A DNA stretch of 64,000 nt, from assembly GCA_013180625.2 (NCBI GenBank), contig SNVD02001364.1, forward strand, positions 1 through 64,000, read 5' to 3'. The DNA comes from Boswellia sacra (taxonomy: Eukaryota; Streptophyta; Magnoliopsida; Sapindales; Burseraceae). This document shows, piece by piece, positions 50,365 to 62,693 of this stretch; position 1 is the first letter of the stretch, and the number at the start of each line of letters is the position of its first letter. A program made the translations under genes and the position numbers. A model generated the notes under the pieces. It did no database searches. It was not told the DNA's origin and was given only the letters and a program-made list of their open reading frames with translations.

Positions 50365-52062
50365 ATGTCACCGAGCCAGAGAGCTCTCACACTTATCTCA
50401 AACATGGTGAAAATCCCTCCTCTCAGAGCTTTCTCACTCTTCAACTCCTCGACACTCGATGGCTTCCACCACACTCCGCAATCCATCTCACTAACCCTCC
50501 ACCTTCTCCTCCTCTCAAACATGCAATCTCATGCACAATCTCTCCTTCTACAGATAATCTCCGGTCGTGTTGCCTCTCCCTTGTTCACTTCCCAGTCTCT
50601 TCTCCACCACTTAGCACAACAACAATCCTACTTAAATCCGAACCCAACAGCAAAACTTCATCTTTTTGAAGCAATCATCAATGCCCATGTAAATTCTCAG
50701 TTAGTAGAGCAAGCCCTATTTTATTTCGATCAAATGGTTGAAATGGGTCTTGTGCTGGGATCTAATACGTTTAATAATCTGTTGATCTGTCTTATTAAAT
50801 CATGTTCTTTTGGGAAGAGTTGGTTGTTCTTTAGTGAGAATAAATGCAGAGTTGAATTGGATTTGTATAGTTTCGGGATAATGATTAAGGGATGTTGTGA
50901 GGCTGGTGATTTGATGAAGGGTTTTGAGGTTTTGAAGCAATTGGAGGAGATGGGTTGGCCTCCAAATGTTGTTATATATACTACTTTGATTGATGGGTGT
51001 TGTAAAAATGGTGATATTGAGAGAGCTGAAATGTTGTTTGATAAAATGGGGGAGCTGGGTTTGGTCGCTAATCATTATACTTACACAGTTTTAATTAGTG
51101 GATTGTTCAGAAAGGGCCTTAAAAAGAATGGGTTTGGGTTGTATGAGAAAATGAAGCTTAATGGTGTGTCGCCTAACTTGTATACTTACAATTGCGTGAT
51201 TAATGAGCACTGCAAGGATGGGGAAATAAGTAAAGGTTTTAAACTGTTTGATGAAATGCGTGAAAGAGGTGTTGCTTGTAATGTTGTTACTTACAATACT
51301 TTGATTGCTGGATTATGTAAAGAGATGAGGGTGTGGCAGGCAGGGAGGTTATTGGATCAAATGACAAAGGCTGGCATTAGTCCAAATTTAATCACATATA
51401 ATACGCTAATAGATGGATTTTGTAATGTTGGGCGGTCGGATAAGGCTTTGAGATTATTTGATCAATTAAAGTCAAATGGTCATTCCCCATCTTTAGTTAC
51501 TTACAATGTTCTAATTGGAAGTTTTTCTAGAGCAGGAAATTCTGCCAGAGTTGCTGATATTGTTAGGGAGATGGAGGAGAGGGGCATAACTCCATCTAAA
51601 GTGACGTATACAATTCTAATTGATGCATTTTTGCGATCTGATGATATGGAGAAAGCCTTTCAAATATATGGCTCTATGGAGAAGGCTGGTTTGGTTCCTG
51701 ATGTTTACACCTATGGTGTTTTAATTAATGGATTTTGTATGAAAGGCAATATGAAAGAGGCATCAAAACTGTTTAAGTCAATGGGTGATAAGCAGCTGGA
51801 GCCAAATGACGTTATATATAATATGATGATTCACGGCTATTGCAAAGAGGGTAGCTCCTATAGAGCCTTGAGGTTGCTTAAAACAATGGATGAGAAAGGA
51901 CTGGTTCCAAATGTGGCTAGCTATAGCTCCGTCATTGGTGTCCTTTGCAAGGATGGGAAGTGGCAAGAGGCTGAGGTTTTACTTAATAAGATGGTAGAGT
52001 CTGGTTTAAAACCATCGGTTTCCTTATACAATATAATATCTAAAGCCAAATATGAGTGGTAA
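50365..52062 (+). CDS. P-class pentatricopeptide repeat (PPR) protein
   Basis: A single-exon gene of 565 codons. PPR proteins bind organellar RNA and act in splicing, editing or stability. From about residue 98 to 560 it is built of roughly twelve 35-residue P-type repeats, for example VVIYTTLIDGCCKNGDIERA, LITYNTLIDGFCNVGRSDKA and DVYTYGVLINGFCMKGNM. No E, DYW or SMR domain follows, and it ends SLYNIISKAKYEW. The N-terminal 95 residues are rich in Ser/Leu/His with few acidic residues, consistent with a mitochondrial or plastid presequence. The first ATG is chosen; a second in-frame ATG lies 13 codons later. Length and repeat layout resemble Arabidopsis At4g11690 (a mitochondrial splicing factor), but I cannot establish orthology. 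The frame is intact. Confidence 0.95.
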   Translation: MSPSQRALTLISNMVKIPPLRAFSLFNSSTLDGFHHTPQSISLTLHLLLLSNMQSHAQSLLLQIISGRVASPLFTSQSLLHHLAQQQSYLNPNPTAKLHLFEAIINAHVNSQLVEQALFYFDQMVEMGLVLGSNTFNNLLICLIKSCSFGKSWLFFSENKCRVELDLYSFGIMIKGCCEAGDLMKGFEVLKQLEEMGWPPNVVIYTTLIDGCCKNGDIERAEMLFDKMGELGLVANHYTYTVLISGLFRKGLKKNGFGLYEKMKLNGVSPNLYTYNCVINEHCKDGEISKGFKLFDEMRERGVACNVVTYNTLIAGLCKEMRVWQAGRLLDQMTKAGISPNLITYNTLIDGFCNVGRSDKALRLFDQLKSNGHSPSLVTYNVLIGSFSRAGNSARVADIVREMEERGITPSKVTYTILIDAFLRSDDMEKAFQIYGSMEKAGLVPDVYTYGVLINGFCMKGNMKEASKLFKSMGDKQLEPNDVIYNMMIHGYCKEGSSYRALRLLKTMDEKGLVPNVASYSSVIGVLCKDGKWQEAEVLLNKMVESGLKPSVSLYNIISKAKYEW

Positions 52063-54539
52063 TTAGATGATTCAAGCAGTTCCTTTTCCTCTGGGACATG
52101 GATGTACAAGGAATTGGAGTTTGAGAGAAAAAAATGATGCTTAATTGTTGCTGAAATTGATATATGAAAGCTGCATGGACAATCTGACTTGCCTCATTTG
52201 TGGGTAAGTCTCAAATATTTCTCTATCACTGGTTTATGATCTTAATTAATATCTCTACCATTGCTGTGTGAATTGTGAAATATGTTGTATATTGGTCATC
52301 TAAACCTATATTTTTCTATTTCTGGATTGAGCCAAAATCAACAATATCTCAAAAAAGCCGTCTGAAAATTCTTTTATTTAACATGTAGCGACTTAAATAG
52401 CTGGTGTTTTCCATGCAGATCTCTATCTTTTAAAAGAATTATACTATTCATCTCAGAAGTTTATCCAAATCTTATTTTAAATGATGTGTCTAAGTAAGTG
52501 ATGTGGCATCAATTACATGGATGATGGAATGATAAGTTAATACCTCATCACTTGGACAGGATTTTAGATTAAATATTTGAGAAGAAGTGTTACTCTTTTG
52601 AAAAAATGTTGAAAAATTGGCTCAAGAATATTAGTGAGGAATTCACTGAATATAAGTGCAGTACCCAAAGCAATAGCGATGTCAGATAAACGCTGGAAGA
52701 AGCTGCAATGGTGGGAAATCTTGGAGAAAGCAGCAACTGATAGAAAAAATCATAAGGTAGCCGTACCCTCTATTTACTTTTTCTTGCAATGTTGGGAGAG
52801 GGGGTGCCTCTTTTCTGAAAGGACATTTGCTTTTACAAAACTAAAGGCCAGTTGGCCTTGTGAACTTACGTCAGTTAATGCTTGCGTTAGGTATGTGTGT
52901 AATCGTTGTATCTTTATATTACCAGTTTTTGAGTATTTAATTAATTTTTGAATCTTACTTTCTAAATCCATTGCTTATGTATTGATTTGGTACATGCTGA
53001 AGGCAATACTTAGGTTTAGAGGGGTAGTGGTTAATGGCACGTATGAAAGCTTGCAAAAATATTCTTTCCAGAGTGATTGCTGTGAATCTGAAACAAGACG
53101 CTATTCTCAGCACACACATGTAAAGGTTGGTGGCACCTCAATCTCTGTTTTTATTTTTTACTTTTCTATGTTCATGATGATAATGCGGGAAGCTGATATA
53201 ATAATTTTATTTTATTATTATTATTTTTAGATTAAAGAATTTTCTTTTTCTGTGCTGTTCAATAGCTGATGTGATCGGTGAGTCTATAAGCATTGTGTAT
53301 TTAGCATTCTGTAGGTGCTCTTTTTCTTTCAAAGCAAAGATGTTGTTAGCTTGTTTCCCATGTTTGATATTTCTGAAACACTAATTAAATTGCAAGATAG
53401 AAAGCTTTGTTTTTCTGATGTCAATTATATTGCCATGTAGTGTGTTTCAACATGGCAAATTAAAAAAAAATAATAATAAAAATCTCTGGAGATTGGATTG
53501 TGCTGACATTCAATGTATTCTACATTAGAATCCTTGTGCACGTTATTATTTCTAGGCTTACTTTCTCTCATGTGGTTTTTGAATTGTCTGATTATGTTTT
53601 ATTAGAAAATAAATACTCATGTTAGGTCCACATCTACAAATAGTTTTGTAGAAAAATAGTAAACTTAACATGGCATCAGAGCAAAAGTTAATTAAAACTT
53701 GTAAAATCCATTGACATATGTGAGACCCTATAAGAAGGTTCGGTGAAAGATATCTTTGTTGTATGCTTCAAAATACTTTATATTTGTAATATTATTGTGG
53801 CTGGCTGATGACTTTGAATTCAGTCTCATATTTGTATGCTATAAATAATTTGCAAATTGGAGATGATATATTTCCTTCTCTCAGTCGCTGTAAATGTCAC
53901 TCTCAAGTTTCTTTGCTTTTTGTATGGTTCTTGAATTCGTTATTTCCCAAATGTTGGGCACTTGGGTTTCATATCGCAAGGTTGATAGAATACTATAATC
54001 TAACAAAAAGCACCTGAGGAGGAAACGGAAAGAAAAGGAAATAGATTTCCCTCCTTTCTCTGGGTCTCATTCTTCCGACCAAAATGCTTTTCGAATTAAA
54101 AACTATAATTCTTCTATTGAATCTATCTTGTGCTCTGGTATTTCTACTTTAATTCAACTCATACCCTGTAGTGTTACCTTCGCCCACTGCTGAACTTTAA
54201 GCCTGATAATTATAAATATTACAATACCAAAATAAATCATTGAAAGTACACTTTAAACTTTATCATTTTCTTTCATAGTATAGGAATTTACCCTACTTCA
54301 CTCGTTTTGTTGAAGGAAAGAAATGGTAGCAGTGGACCTCCCATCCTCGACAAGAAATTAAATTTAGGTGTTTGAAGTTGCAGTAATATCCAAATGGCCA
54401 ACATACTTTAGATCAGTTTGGTATAAATTTTCGGTAAAGATTATATAGAAGTAGTGCTTATGAAATCCATCGCTTAAATCAGTGTCTGAATATCATTTTC
54501 CGAGACCAAGTAGACACAAATTGACATGATAAGATATGA
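52063..54539. other. Region downstream of the PPR gene, no confident gene
   Basis: Contains the PPR 3' untranslated region and unassigned DNA. Two open segments ending at possible GT donors (52634-52755, DKRWKKLQWWEILEKAATDR; and 52997-53125, RFRGVVVNGTYESLQKYSF) look mildly exon-like but have no recognised domain. The sequence at 53310-53380 is similar to 63760-63830 at the right edge, part of a duplicated segment. Confidence 0.4.
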
Positions 54540-54715
54540 AACTATTAGATGGATAGTTAACAAGCAATATCAATCTAGGACGATTCTCAAGAGCAATTAT
54601 GGGAATTGCACCAAGCACAAACATCAAATGAAAGCTAACAATATCTCTCCACTGTACAAAAACTGATTCCATGTTTTGAAACCACCCTTATGCCATCAGA
54701 ACTCTGCAAATGCGA
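54540..54715 (-). pseudogene. Broken copy of the 3' end of a membrane protein
   Basis: About 175 bases very similar to 63840-64000 at the window edge. In the edge copy the minus strand reads through a hydrophobic C-terminus; here a base is missing in CATTTGATG (edge copy CATTTTGATG), which shifts the frame. Short pieces such as VLGAIPIIALEN remain. A TTTGCAG splice acceptor-like sequence precedes it. The protein family is unrecognised. Confidence 0.7.
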
Positions 54716-57177
54716 AACCAGGATATTTTCAATGAAGGTCATTAATATTCTAATTCCAAATAAATAACAGCAAGGGGAAAAGGAAAACAAAGAAGTTAAC
54801 ATTGTATATAAATGTAGCCACCAAGGTAATGTAAAATATGTACTTAAATGGTTGGTAGGCTATATGTATATTTATACTATCTCAAACTTTGTAATGTCCT
54901 TACTGGAAATTAGTGAATTAACCATCACCAGTAAAAGACAGGCGCGAAACACTTCTGTCAAAACCTAATAAATTATGTTGTCTTTTTACTCTTTATTTTA
55001 ATTTTACTTTTTAGTTTGCTTACATTTTTTCTTTAGTTCAAATATTAAATCCATTTGCAATATTCAATTTGCACTTGCAATTTTCCTTAAGAGCTTAGCC
55101 CAACACTTGCAACACTTGGTCAAGGGATAATGCTAACTAGCTGCAACCAGAATCCAGGATCTCTTTTTCTAGGAAAAACAGTTGCATGCTGTCTCTTAGT
55201 TAGCTAAATGAACTTTACTTTTGATGATCATCATCCATGTGACCATGACTAAGCTATAGATGGTGATGCTTGCCCAGGCAAATGTTTGGGTCCTCAATTG
55301 CTCTTGACATGGTTAAGGGGTAGATCAACTTAATCCTTTTGTTCTATTTGTAATTGCATACCAAGAACTTACTTTTCCCAAGGAAAATCAATGAATGAGA
55401 TTTACAAAATTTGTAGTGTAGGGCTGCAATGCTTAAGCTGGTAAGCGCGTACCTAAAGTCCTACTCAACACATTATCAAGAGTTAAGGCTGGTATTGTTA
55501 TTGCACCAAATAAAATGATGTTACAAGAAGAATTGCCACATTAATTGATTACTCCTTAACACTCGATCATCACTTATATTTTGGTTGAAAATGTTAACCA
55601 AGCAAATGTAAATTCAAAAATTCGCCCAGAAGAAGCTTTTGTATATAGTCCACGACCATGTAATTGATCATGGATTCACACAGTAATAAGAAACTCATAA
55701 TTTGCACTAGCATACAACAAACACAAGCTCTAATAAACTTCACTAGCAGCCCCTTACATTATATGGTATTTGGAACCTCACTGTGACTTTATGCATGGTC
55801 AATAATAACTTCAAACTTAGTACTTTCCTAGTCAAAAATCGTATGTGATAGACGTAACATTGTAGATTTTGACTAGACTTTAGAACCTTACGGATTAAAT
55901 TAAGTCGAAAGATCGCAGCACCATCTGGAGTTTTCATAGGCATAATAAAAAGTTTTACCAGCCAATTTGGAATATTGGACAAAACACCAGAAAAGGAATA
56001 ATAAAAAAGGCTGATTGTCCTAGTTTAGTGCTTTTAAACAATTATCTATTGTACATCCACACCTACCTTTTGCATACTTATTGCATAAACATCGTCCCCG
56101 TAACTTTTATTTTCATCACTAATTGGACATCAGGTCTCAATGATGAGACAGAATCCACGACCTAATCACTCAAGAGTCCCACAAAAGCCTAGCCAGAACT
56201 TTATAATAAAAAAACTCTATATAACAAAGCCTTGGATTTCAGCAACAATCAATCAACATGAAATAAAAAGTAGGTGCTGGAAACAAAAATCTCATACCAC
56301 ACACCAGGTGTCCGTTCTTGAACCGACTGGACCTCTTTTCCTTTACTAAAGGCTTAACTAAAATAGATGGAAAGAAGAAGAAGAGCATAAGCAGAGATAA
56401 AAATAAAAAAAATAAAAAAATAAAAAAATAAAAAAACAGAGTAATGACAAAGCCACACAAGGAAGATGTAAAATAAAGGGCCCTATCAACATCTCACTTC
56501 AACATAAAGAACATGAGCAATGATGTCTATGTTTCTTGCAACTCTTCCAAAGCAGCAACATCACTATGAAGAAAAGATAAAGCATTGCTGCATTATAAGA
56601 TAGAACAAAGTGGGGGCGCAATATGACTTTAGCATAAGGAACATGAGTGGCAATATCTCATAGACTTCAATTAAAAAAGAACGGCCTTATTTCAGATATT
56701 GTGTAGAACAGTAGAAGGTTGACATGAATCTCCTTCATAACCTAGGAAATTCTTTAATCATAGAGCACAGCACATTTAAGGAGAAAGCAGATAGTGTAGA
56801 GAATTGTTACGTTGCACACTTTTCATATATAAGGTGTTCAAACTAGCTTTACACTTCAGTCATAATTTGAGTTAGTTATTCATTTACTTTGTCTCTAGAT
56901 TCAGTTTAGTTAACGTTGACCAAATGAAAGATTAAAGCCTACATTTTGTTGATTTGATCCGGTATTTGAGAGAGCAAAAAGTACTACTTTCGTCATCTGA
57001 AATACATTAATCATGAAAGATTCTGCAACAATATTTTTTGGACATATTTGAAAAGCTTCAAAACTCACATCCAGATGGGCATATTTGCACTTGTAAATGC
57101 TCTTTTAACACATCAGAAGATAAGGCCGTAAGGAGTGCCAAGAATAAAGCAATGGTTTTTATTGAGTTTATTAAAGC
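54716..57177. other. Intergenic DNA, no gene recognised
   Basis: No coding region with motifs is visible on either strand. A-rich low-complexity sequence ((AAAAAAT)n) lies at about 56400-56435. Confidence 0.5.
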
Positions 57178-60100
57178 TTAATGATTGTGAGGGGAAATAA
57201 AACAATCCAAGAGAAAGTAAGGGAAAAAGCTTAAATGAATCAATACATACCATCTTTTCATGTGTAATTGTTGTATGGTTGTATTAAGATCGGTCTCCAA
57301 ATATCCTTCTTCATCTGGTTCCCAATTTCGCCATATTGTCTGCAACATGGTTGTGCTTAAAACTCCTCCAGAGAAAATTTGCATCTTGGAACATTCTATC
57401 AAATATAAGTCTTCCAAAGATGGGAATTTCAATGTGTAATTCCCAGACGATAAGCATGTGAGGCTTTCTAAACCAAAAAGTAACAACTTCAATTTGTGGA
57501 AAACAATTTCATCTTTTTCTACATCTTTCTCATTTGCTACTATTTCTGCCATCATTTTGCATCCATGTGTACTCATCGACTCGAGTTGCACCAGTCCTTT
57601 AGCTGTTGAGATTGATACTAAATATATCAATCCCTGGCAAATATCTACAAACAGGCTCATAAGATTTTGGAAGGATGCTGAGGATGGAATTAAATGAATC
57701 ATACTGCCACGATTTACTATATATAGAATTTCAAGATTCTGAAGAAAGTTATGCTTGCAATCCTGTTCCTACATGTGCTTCAGATTAGAAAGCCCATCCA
57801 GACATAACCGTTTTATTTGTGCAAGTCTCCCTAAGTCTATCTCAGCTTCTCCATGTGAGAATAATTCTTTGTATGAACCAAGTTTCAATATGAGCACTTC
57901 TAAATTGAGAAATACATCAAGTATACCAAGTGAAGAGGCTGCTGATTCATCTTTCTCCACCATAAGAGATTTAAGTCTGCAAAAGAGGTGTTGAGGAAAC
58001 TGGGGCCTGCCATATCATCTTGATGCCCTTACTGCTTAGTACTAATGCCTCTAAGTTGGGAAAGACCTAAAAAACAATCAGATAAAAGAGAAACTTTGAG
58101 CTAGATTTCTATCAAACATTTTCACTTGATGTATAGAAATCGAATTGATGACCAGGCCAAAGATCAACTAACACGGGAAAGAAGTTTTTCTTTCAGATCC
58201 TACTTGGTTTGAGCGGAAAAAAATTAGCAAACACAGAGAGAATTCATGCACGTTTTTACATCCTACTCCACTCATTCACTCTCCAAAATTTAAGACTGAG
58301 AAAATTCAAAAATATTTATTATTTCCCTTTTTATTCCCCCTATTCCTCCTTATAAAAAGGATTTCCGGTTTGAGTGTTTCCAAATAATATAACAACTGAA
58401 ATTAAACTGCCATGAAGAGAATAGAAGGACATAGTAAATAATACGAATTTTCAATCAATTATCATATCAATTGAGACAACTTGGGAAGAGCAATAATTTT
58501 ATTATTAACATTTAGTCTATCACAAGTAGCCAATAAATACTTGAATTTAAAAAAAGTTGCATAACATGAACATGATCATACTTGACTGAATAATATTAAG
58601 TGACTTATGTTTGACAATGAAAAAATAAATCAATTTATTTGTAGGTGAAGTAGTTGGGAATGGTAAAGTAAAAAGAATGTATTGTTTTCAAAATTAGATT
58701 TTATTCCTTTTAGGCCCTCCTAGCACAACCTTAGTCGTGGCATGCACTCCAACCTTCTTGATTCTATAAACTAGTTTCTACAAGGGTGCTCTCTTACACT
58801 AGAAGACTTGAATAGCAACAGAAATACTGTTACTACAGAGGAATAGTAAACGACAAGAAAGGACTCACATAACCATAGAGAGAGACTGACAGCAAAGCAA
58901 AATTAGATGAAGAATACAAGACTTATAAAATGATGAAATGTGTTTGGCATCATAGTAAAATGTGGCCTTGGACAATCAATTGTTAAAGGAAAGTGCAAAT
59001 CAGCCAATAAACCAAAAAATCAAAATGATATATCAAGTAGCCTCTCACAATTGATTTTCTTAAGATTAGGAAATTCTGAAGAAAATAACTTTACTTTTTG
59101 TCACACCCACACACATGGAAACTGATTAATCTTGGCCACTTTGAAATATGTACTCCAGGGTAGAAAGTAATAACTTCAGGTAGGTTTTCATGTGTCAGAG
59201 AAGTGACCTGAGAAAAGACAAACCTAGCAGTTGCTTCTGCTCAGTCTTCCTCTGCAATAATCTCTTTCACATAACAATCACTCACGCCAAGTATTTGCAG
59301 CTGCAAAAGACTCTTGGCAATGGAGGGTGGAAATAGACCCTTCAAACTCTGACAATTCACTATACGTAGTTTTGGAAAGTGCAGCTTTCCTTGGGGGTCC
59401 TTATTCCATACTTGCTTCAGTTTTGGTAGCTCAATGATATACAATTCTTTTAACTGGCAGGTATGGAATGTGTTCCTTCAAAATTTAGCCCTTGGAGAAC
59501 AAATATTTCTTCTAGTGAGCCACAACCAGCAACATTATTGACTCGAGCCTGGAGAATCTACTGAGCATATTAGATGGAAAAATAGTGCATTAATTATCAC
59601 AAGATGCAACTACCATTAGTTTTAGTTGACAAAGGGAATCTGCAGTGAGATGGGTGTGCCATAGCTAGTTATCCATGTTGGAAAAAACCATTTCCTCTAA
59701 GCAGGGGAATGCAACTTATAGAGCATAGATTATCACAAGATGCAACTAACATTAGTTTTAGTTGACAAAAGGAATCTGCAGTGAGATGGATGTGCCATAT
59801 CATCTTCAAGTTATCCATGTTGGAAAAAAACCATTTCCTCTAAGCAGGGGAATGCAACCTATAGTGTTCTCACCATTGAGTTACAAAAACTTCTTTTAGT
59901 TCCAATTAAATAACAAGAAATTATTTATTAAATAAAGTAATTGGGAATAAGATATGGGTAGCATGTGAATGATACATTAAATTCCATAAGACCACAAAGC
60001 TAATACAAGAGGGATGCATAGGAGAAACAAAGCAAGGAAGAAGTCCTCTACCTTTTCATTAGAAAAAAAAAAAGGTTGAATGTCCATTGAGCTCATTTGT

Positions 60101-61063
60101 TCAACATCTGCACCAGCTATTAAGTCTGTTCTTATATTTTTCAAGATGAATGCGTTCAGTTTAGGACATCTCTTTATCTTTAATTTTTTCAAAGATGGAA
60201 ATTCAGTGTAACTATCTGAGTAAATTCTGGTGAGATTTTTAAGGTCTTTATTGTTAGGAAGTTTTGTTGAGAGAACATACAAGCTCAAGTAGATCCATTA
60301 GACATAAATGTCGATTAAGCCAAAAGTTCACATACAAATCAATGTAGTAAAAATGTGAAAAAGAGATTTTAATTAAAAAAAATAAAATAAAATTGATGTT
60401 GAAAATGGCAATATAAAACTTACACCAATTTGCATACTTTTTGCTTATAAGTATAATATTACTCAAGTCAACAACAAACTAACTATGTCCATAGCAAAAA
60501 ACAACAACAGTAACACAGACGCATTCATGTGAAACAACTTTTACGTTAGATATCAGATGAGGGCAAATAAAAAGAAAGAGTTCAGCTATTATAAGAGATT
60601 AAAGATACAATTGATCAGTGGCAGACCCCAAATGGAACCTAAATGTATTAAGTGATCCATCTCTAAAAGCATAGTCAATGTACGACACGACAGTCCTTAT
60701 TTATTTATTTATTTTGGTACCGTTGCTTTTGAATTTTTATTTAACGAGTGAGAACAAGTGAAGAGAATAATAGTGAATAACAAGGTTTTAATAACCTACC
60801 ATTTCATTGAAAAGTGGTGTGCTGGTATCAAGGTCATCCTCCCAAAAACCTTCATTGGAACACATATCAGTAATCAATTTCTTCTGTCTTTTTGGCAACG
60901 TGGAAGGTTTCCTCCTAATATTCAGATCATACAGCAATGAGATGCAATCAACTGACTCCTGGAGTGATGGAAGTGGCACCTTACCAGTTGGGACAAATCT
61001 GAGAATCAATACAGAAATTGCTACTATAAATGAAGGCAAGTGTACCCACACTAACCTGCACAA
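57178..61063 (-). pseudogene. LRR region of a CC-NBS-LRR disease-resistance gene (decayed, no NB-ARC)
   Basis: A scattered set of minus-strand LRR exons of the RPS2/RPS5-like (At4g27190-like) CNL class, normally cytoplasmic pathogen sensors. Pieces from 5' to 3': 61063-60788 (LPSLQESVDCISLLYDL and then FWEDDLDTSTPLFNEM); 60288-59977 (TEFPSLKKLKIKRCPKLNAF); a duplicated LRR unit at 59593-59875 (FSNMDNLKMIWHIHLTADSF); 59460-59230 (LPKLKQVWNKDPQGKLHFPK and KEIIAEED); 58066-57178 (VFPNLEALVLSSKGIKMIW, LEVLILKLGSYKELFSHGEA, YTLKFPSLEDLYLIECSKMQ, DLNTTIQQLHMKRWY). Defects include a TAG after LSNLKHM (57769-57771), a frameshift near 58000 and further stops. No P-loop, GLPL or MHD motif is present in the window, so the 5' part is lost. 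Confidence 0.88.
59593..59875 (-). repeat. 136-bp tandem duplication of an LRR-coding unit
   Basis: Copy 1 (59593-59728) and copy 2 (from 59729) are direct repeats starting ATTATCACAAGATGCAACTA, with a few substitutions and a small indel around ATCATCTTCAAG, which is missing from copy 1. The minus-strand translation is an LRR (MIWHIHLTADSFCQLKLM). 136 is not a multiple of three, so the duplication itself breaks the frame. Confidence 0.88.
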
Positions 61064-61826
61064 GGAAGAAAGCTATTGAAAACTTTAGAATCCAAATTGG
61101 TTCAAGTCTGCGGCGCTTGGTCATATAATTAAACAGCCAGCTCAGGTACTCTTGAATCCTTTTTCATAGACAAACGTACCCAAATTAGGCTCATGTTTTA
61201 TATATGTGTATATAAAAAGAAAAAGGCTTTTTGGCAGGAAAAAACATACCCAACCGCGAAACAGCCATGACTTTACAGAAAACAAGAAATGACATTGACC
61301 CTTAAAACAGCCAGGAACCTTGTGAGTTTTACTTTGCAACAACAGCGTCAAAGACCAAAACTTTGGAATAGATTAGAGAGATATATTCATTATATGGTAA
61401 AAAATTTTAGGCTTTCACTTAAAGTTTCGCTTCAAGCTCAAGATTTCGAACGAAATGGACTAGAATAGCACACTAAACACTACCAATCACAGGAAATAAG
61501 AAAATAAATTTGAAATGCCACTTTTGACCGTTAGGTTGGGCAATGTATTTGGCGCCCGAGTTCTAACGGCTCCTAATCCAGAAGCGCGTAAATTGATTTA
61601 GGAAACAAAACCAATTGAGTTTCAACTCAAGTATTAACGGCTATAAATATACAAACAGCGTAAATTGATTTAGGAAAGAAACCCAATTGATTTAGGGGAA
61701 TTCCAAAGTAATTAGATATCAAATCTATCTCAAATATTATCAGAATCTAATTAGGAAATAAGTTCCTGGTTTCCTAAGGTTTCCTAATTGTAGCAAGAAG
61801 CAAATTAACACTCCATTCATTCACTC
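61064..61826. other. Intergenic DNA between LRR relic and B3 gene
   Basis: No gene. A direct repeat occurs near 61587-61680 (GCGTAAATTGATTTAGGAAA at about 61587 and 61660). It should contain the distal promoter of the B3 gene. Confidence 0.45.
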
Positions 61827-61834
61827 TATAAAAG
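61827..61834 (+). promoter_or_regulatory. TATA box of the B3 gene
   Basis: CTATAAAAGG lies 117 bases before the ATG at 61944, a near-perfect plant TATA consensus in an appropriate place. Transcription start is expected about 30 bases downstream. Confidence 0.65.
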
Positions 61835-61943
61835 GCTAAAGCTACCTGGCCTAATCGTAGCAAGAAGCAAATTCCTGGTTTCCTTGGCGTTTTTCTTAAT
61901 TTCTCTCCTCCTGTGGCTTGCAAGTGCTTGAGAGAACAGAAAG

Positions 61944-62693
61944 ATGTTGGCTTCGTTCGATACAGATTTTCTGGAGATTCATGAGGCGGCCTGCATATTG
62001 ATGATGATGAGAGAAGACTTTACCACTGCCACTCCCACTAATACTACTAGGGTTGTTGACAATTTAGGGTTTGATATACCCAGGAGAAGAATGAAGATGG
62101 TTAGAAAGGAACCAAGAACACCCAATCTTGTTTTCAAAATGAGTCTCAAGAGGTGCTTTGATCAGACTACTCAAAACGGTGATGCTGGGGAAGAACAAGA
62201 AGTTGAAAAAGAGATTCCAAAGACGCTAAAAAAGGCCAAAAGAATTGTGATTCTTCCTCTTCCTCATATGGGTATGGAGCAACGCCCTGTAGTTTTGCCT
62301 CATATGTTAAGAGACCACATTCACAACATGAATGGTACTGATATGGTGTTGGTGATGGAGAAACATCTCACTGAATGTGATTTAAGCAAACAACACAATC
62401 GTCTTTCCATACCAAGGAACAAGATCCAAGCTCACTTCCTTAATCCAGAAGAGCATAACAGACTTGATGCCAAGCAAGGCATTAATGTGTTATTGGTTCA
62501 GCCCTGCATGGAAACCATCATGCTTGAACTCAAAAAATGGGTCATGAGTAACACATTTTGCTACAACTTAATTGGCCCTTGGCATAAGGGGGTTGTTAGC
62601 AACTTCTCAAATAATCTTGTGAAAGGGTGTGCTGTGCAGTTGTGGAGGTTCAGAAGGGATTCAAAATTGTGCTTTGCTTTAGTGAAGATGTAA
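61944..62693 (+). CDS. B3 domain-containing protein (DUF313 type)
   Basis: A single-exon gene of 249 codons, intact. It is probably a nuclear DNA-binding protein of the plant-specific B3 superfamily, in the group once annotated as DUF313 (related to Arabidopsis At2g31720/At5g24050-type proteins). The N-terminal 120 residues are a variable linker with basic clusters (IPRRRMKMVRKEPR, LKKAKR). The B3 domain runs from about residue 140 to 248: VMEKHLTECDLSKQHNRLSI, PRNKIQAHFLNPEE and the C-terminal core KGCAVQLWRFRRDSKLCFAL, which ends the protein as usual in this group. A TATA box lies upstream. The targets are unknown. Many B3/DUF313 copies in plants are lineage-specific, so this may be a recent family member. 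Confidence 0.9.
   Translation: MLASFDTDFLEIHEAACILMMMREDFTTATPTNTTRVVDNLGFDIPRRRMKMVRKEPRTPNLVFKMSLKRCFDQTTQNGDAGEEQEVEKEIPKTLKKAKRIVILPLPHMGMEQRPVVLPHMLRDHIHNMNGTDMVLVMEKHLTECDLSKQHNRLSIPRNKIQAHFLNPEEHNRLDAKQGINVLLVQPCMETIMLELKKWVMSNTFCYNLIGPWHKGVVSNFSNNLVKGCAVQLWRFRRDSKLCFALVKM

Noticed and set aside
56140..56460. Short open frames on both strands near 56.2-56.4 kb
   Set aside because: They have low complexity, partly from an A-rich repeat, and no recognisable domain.
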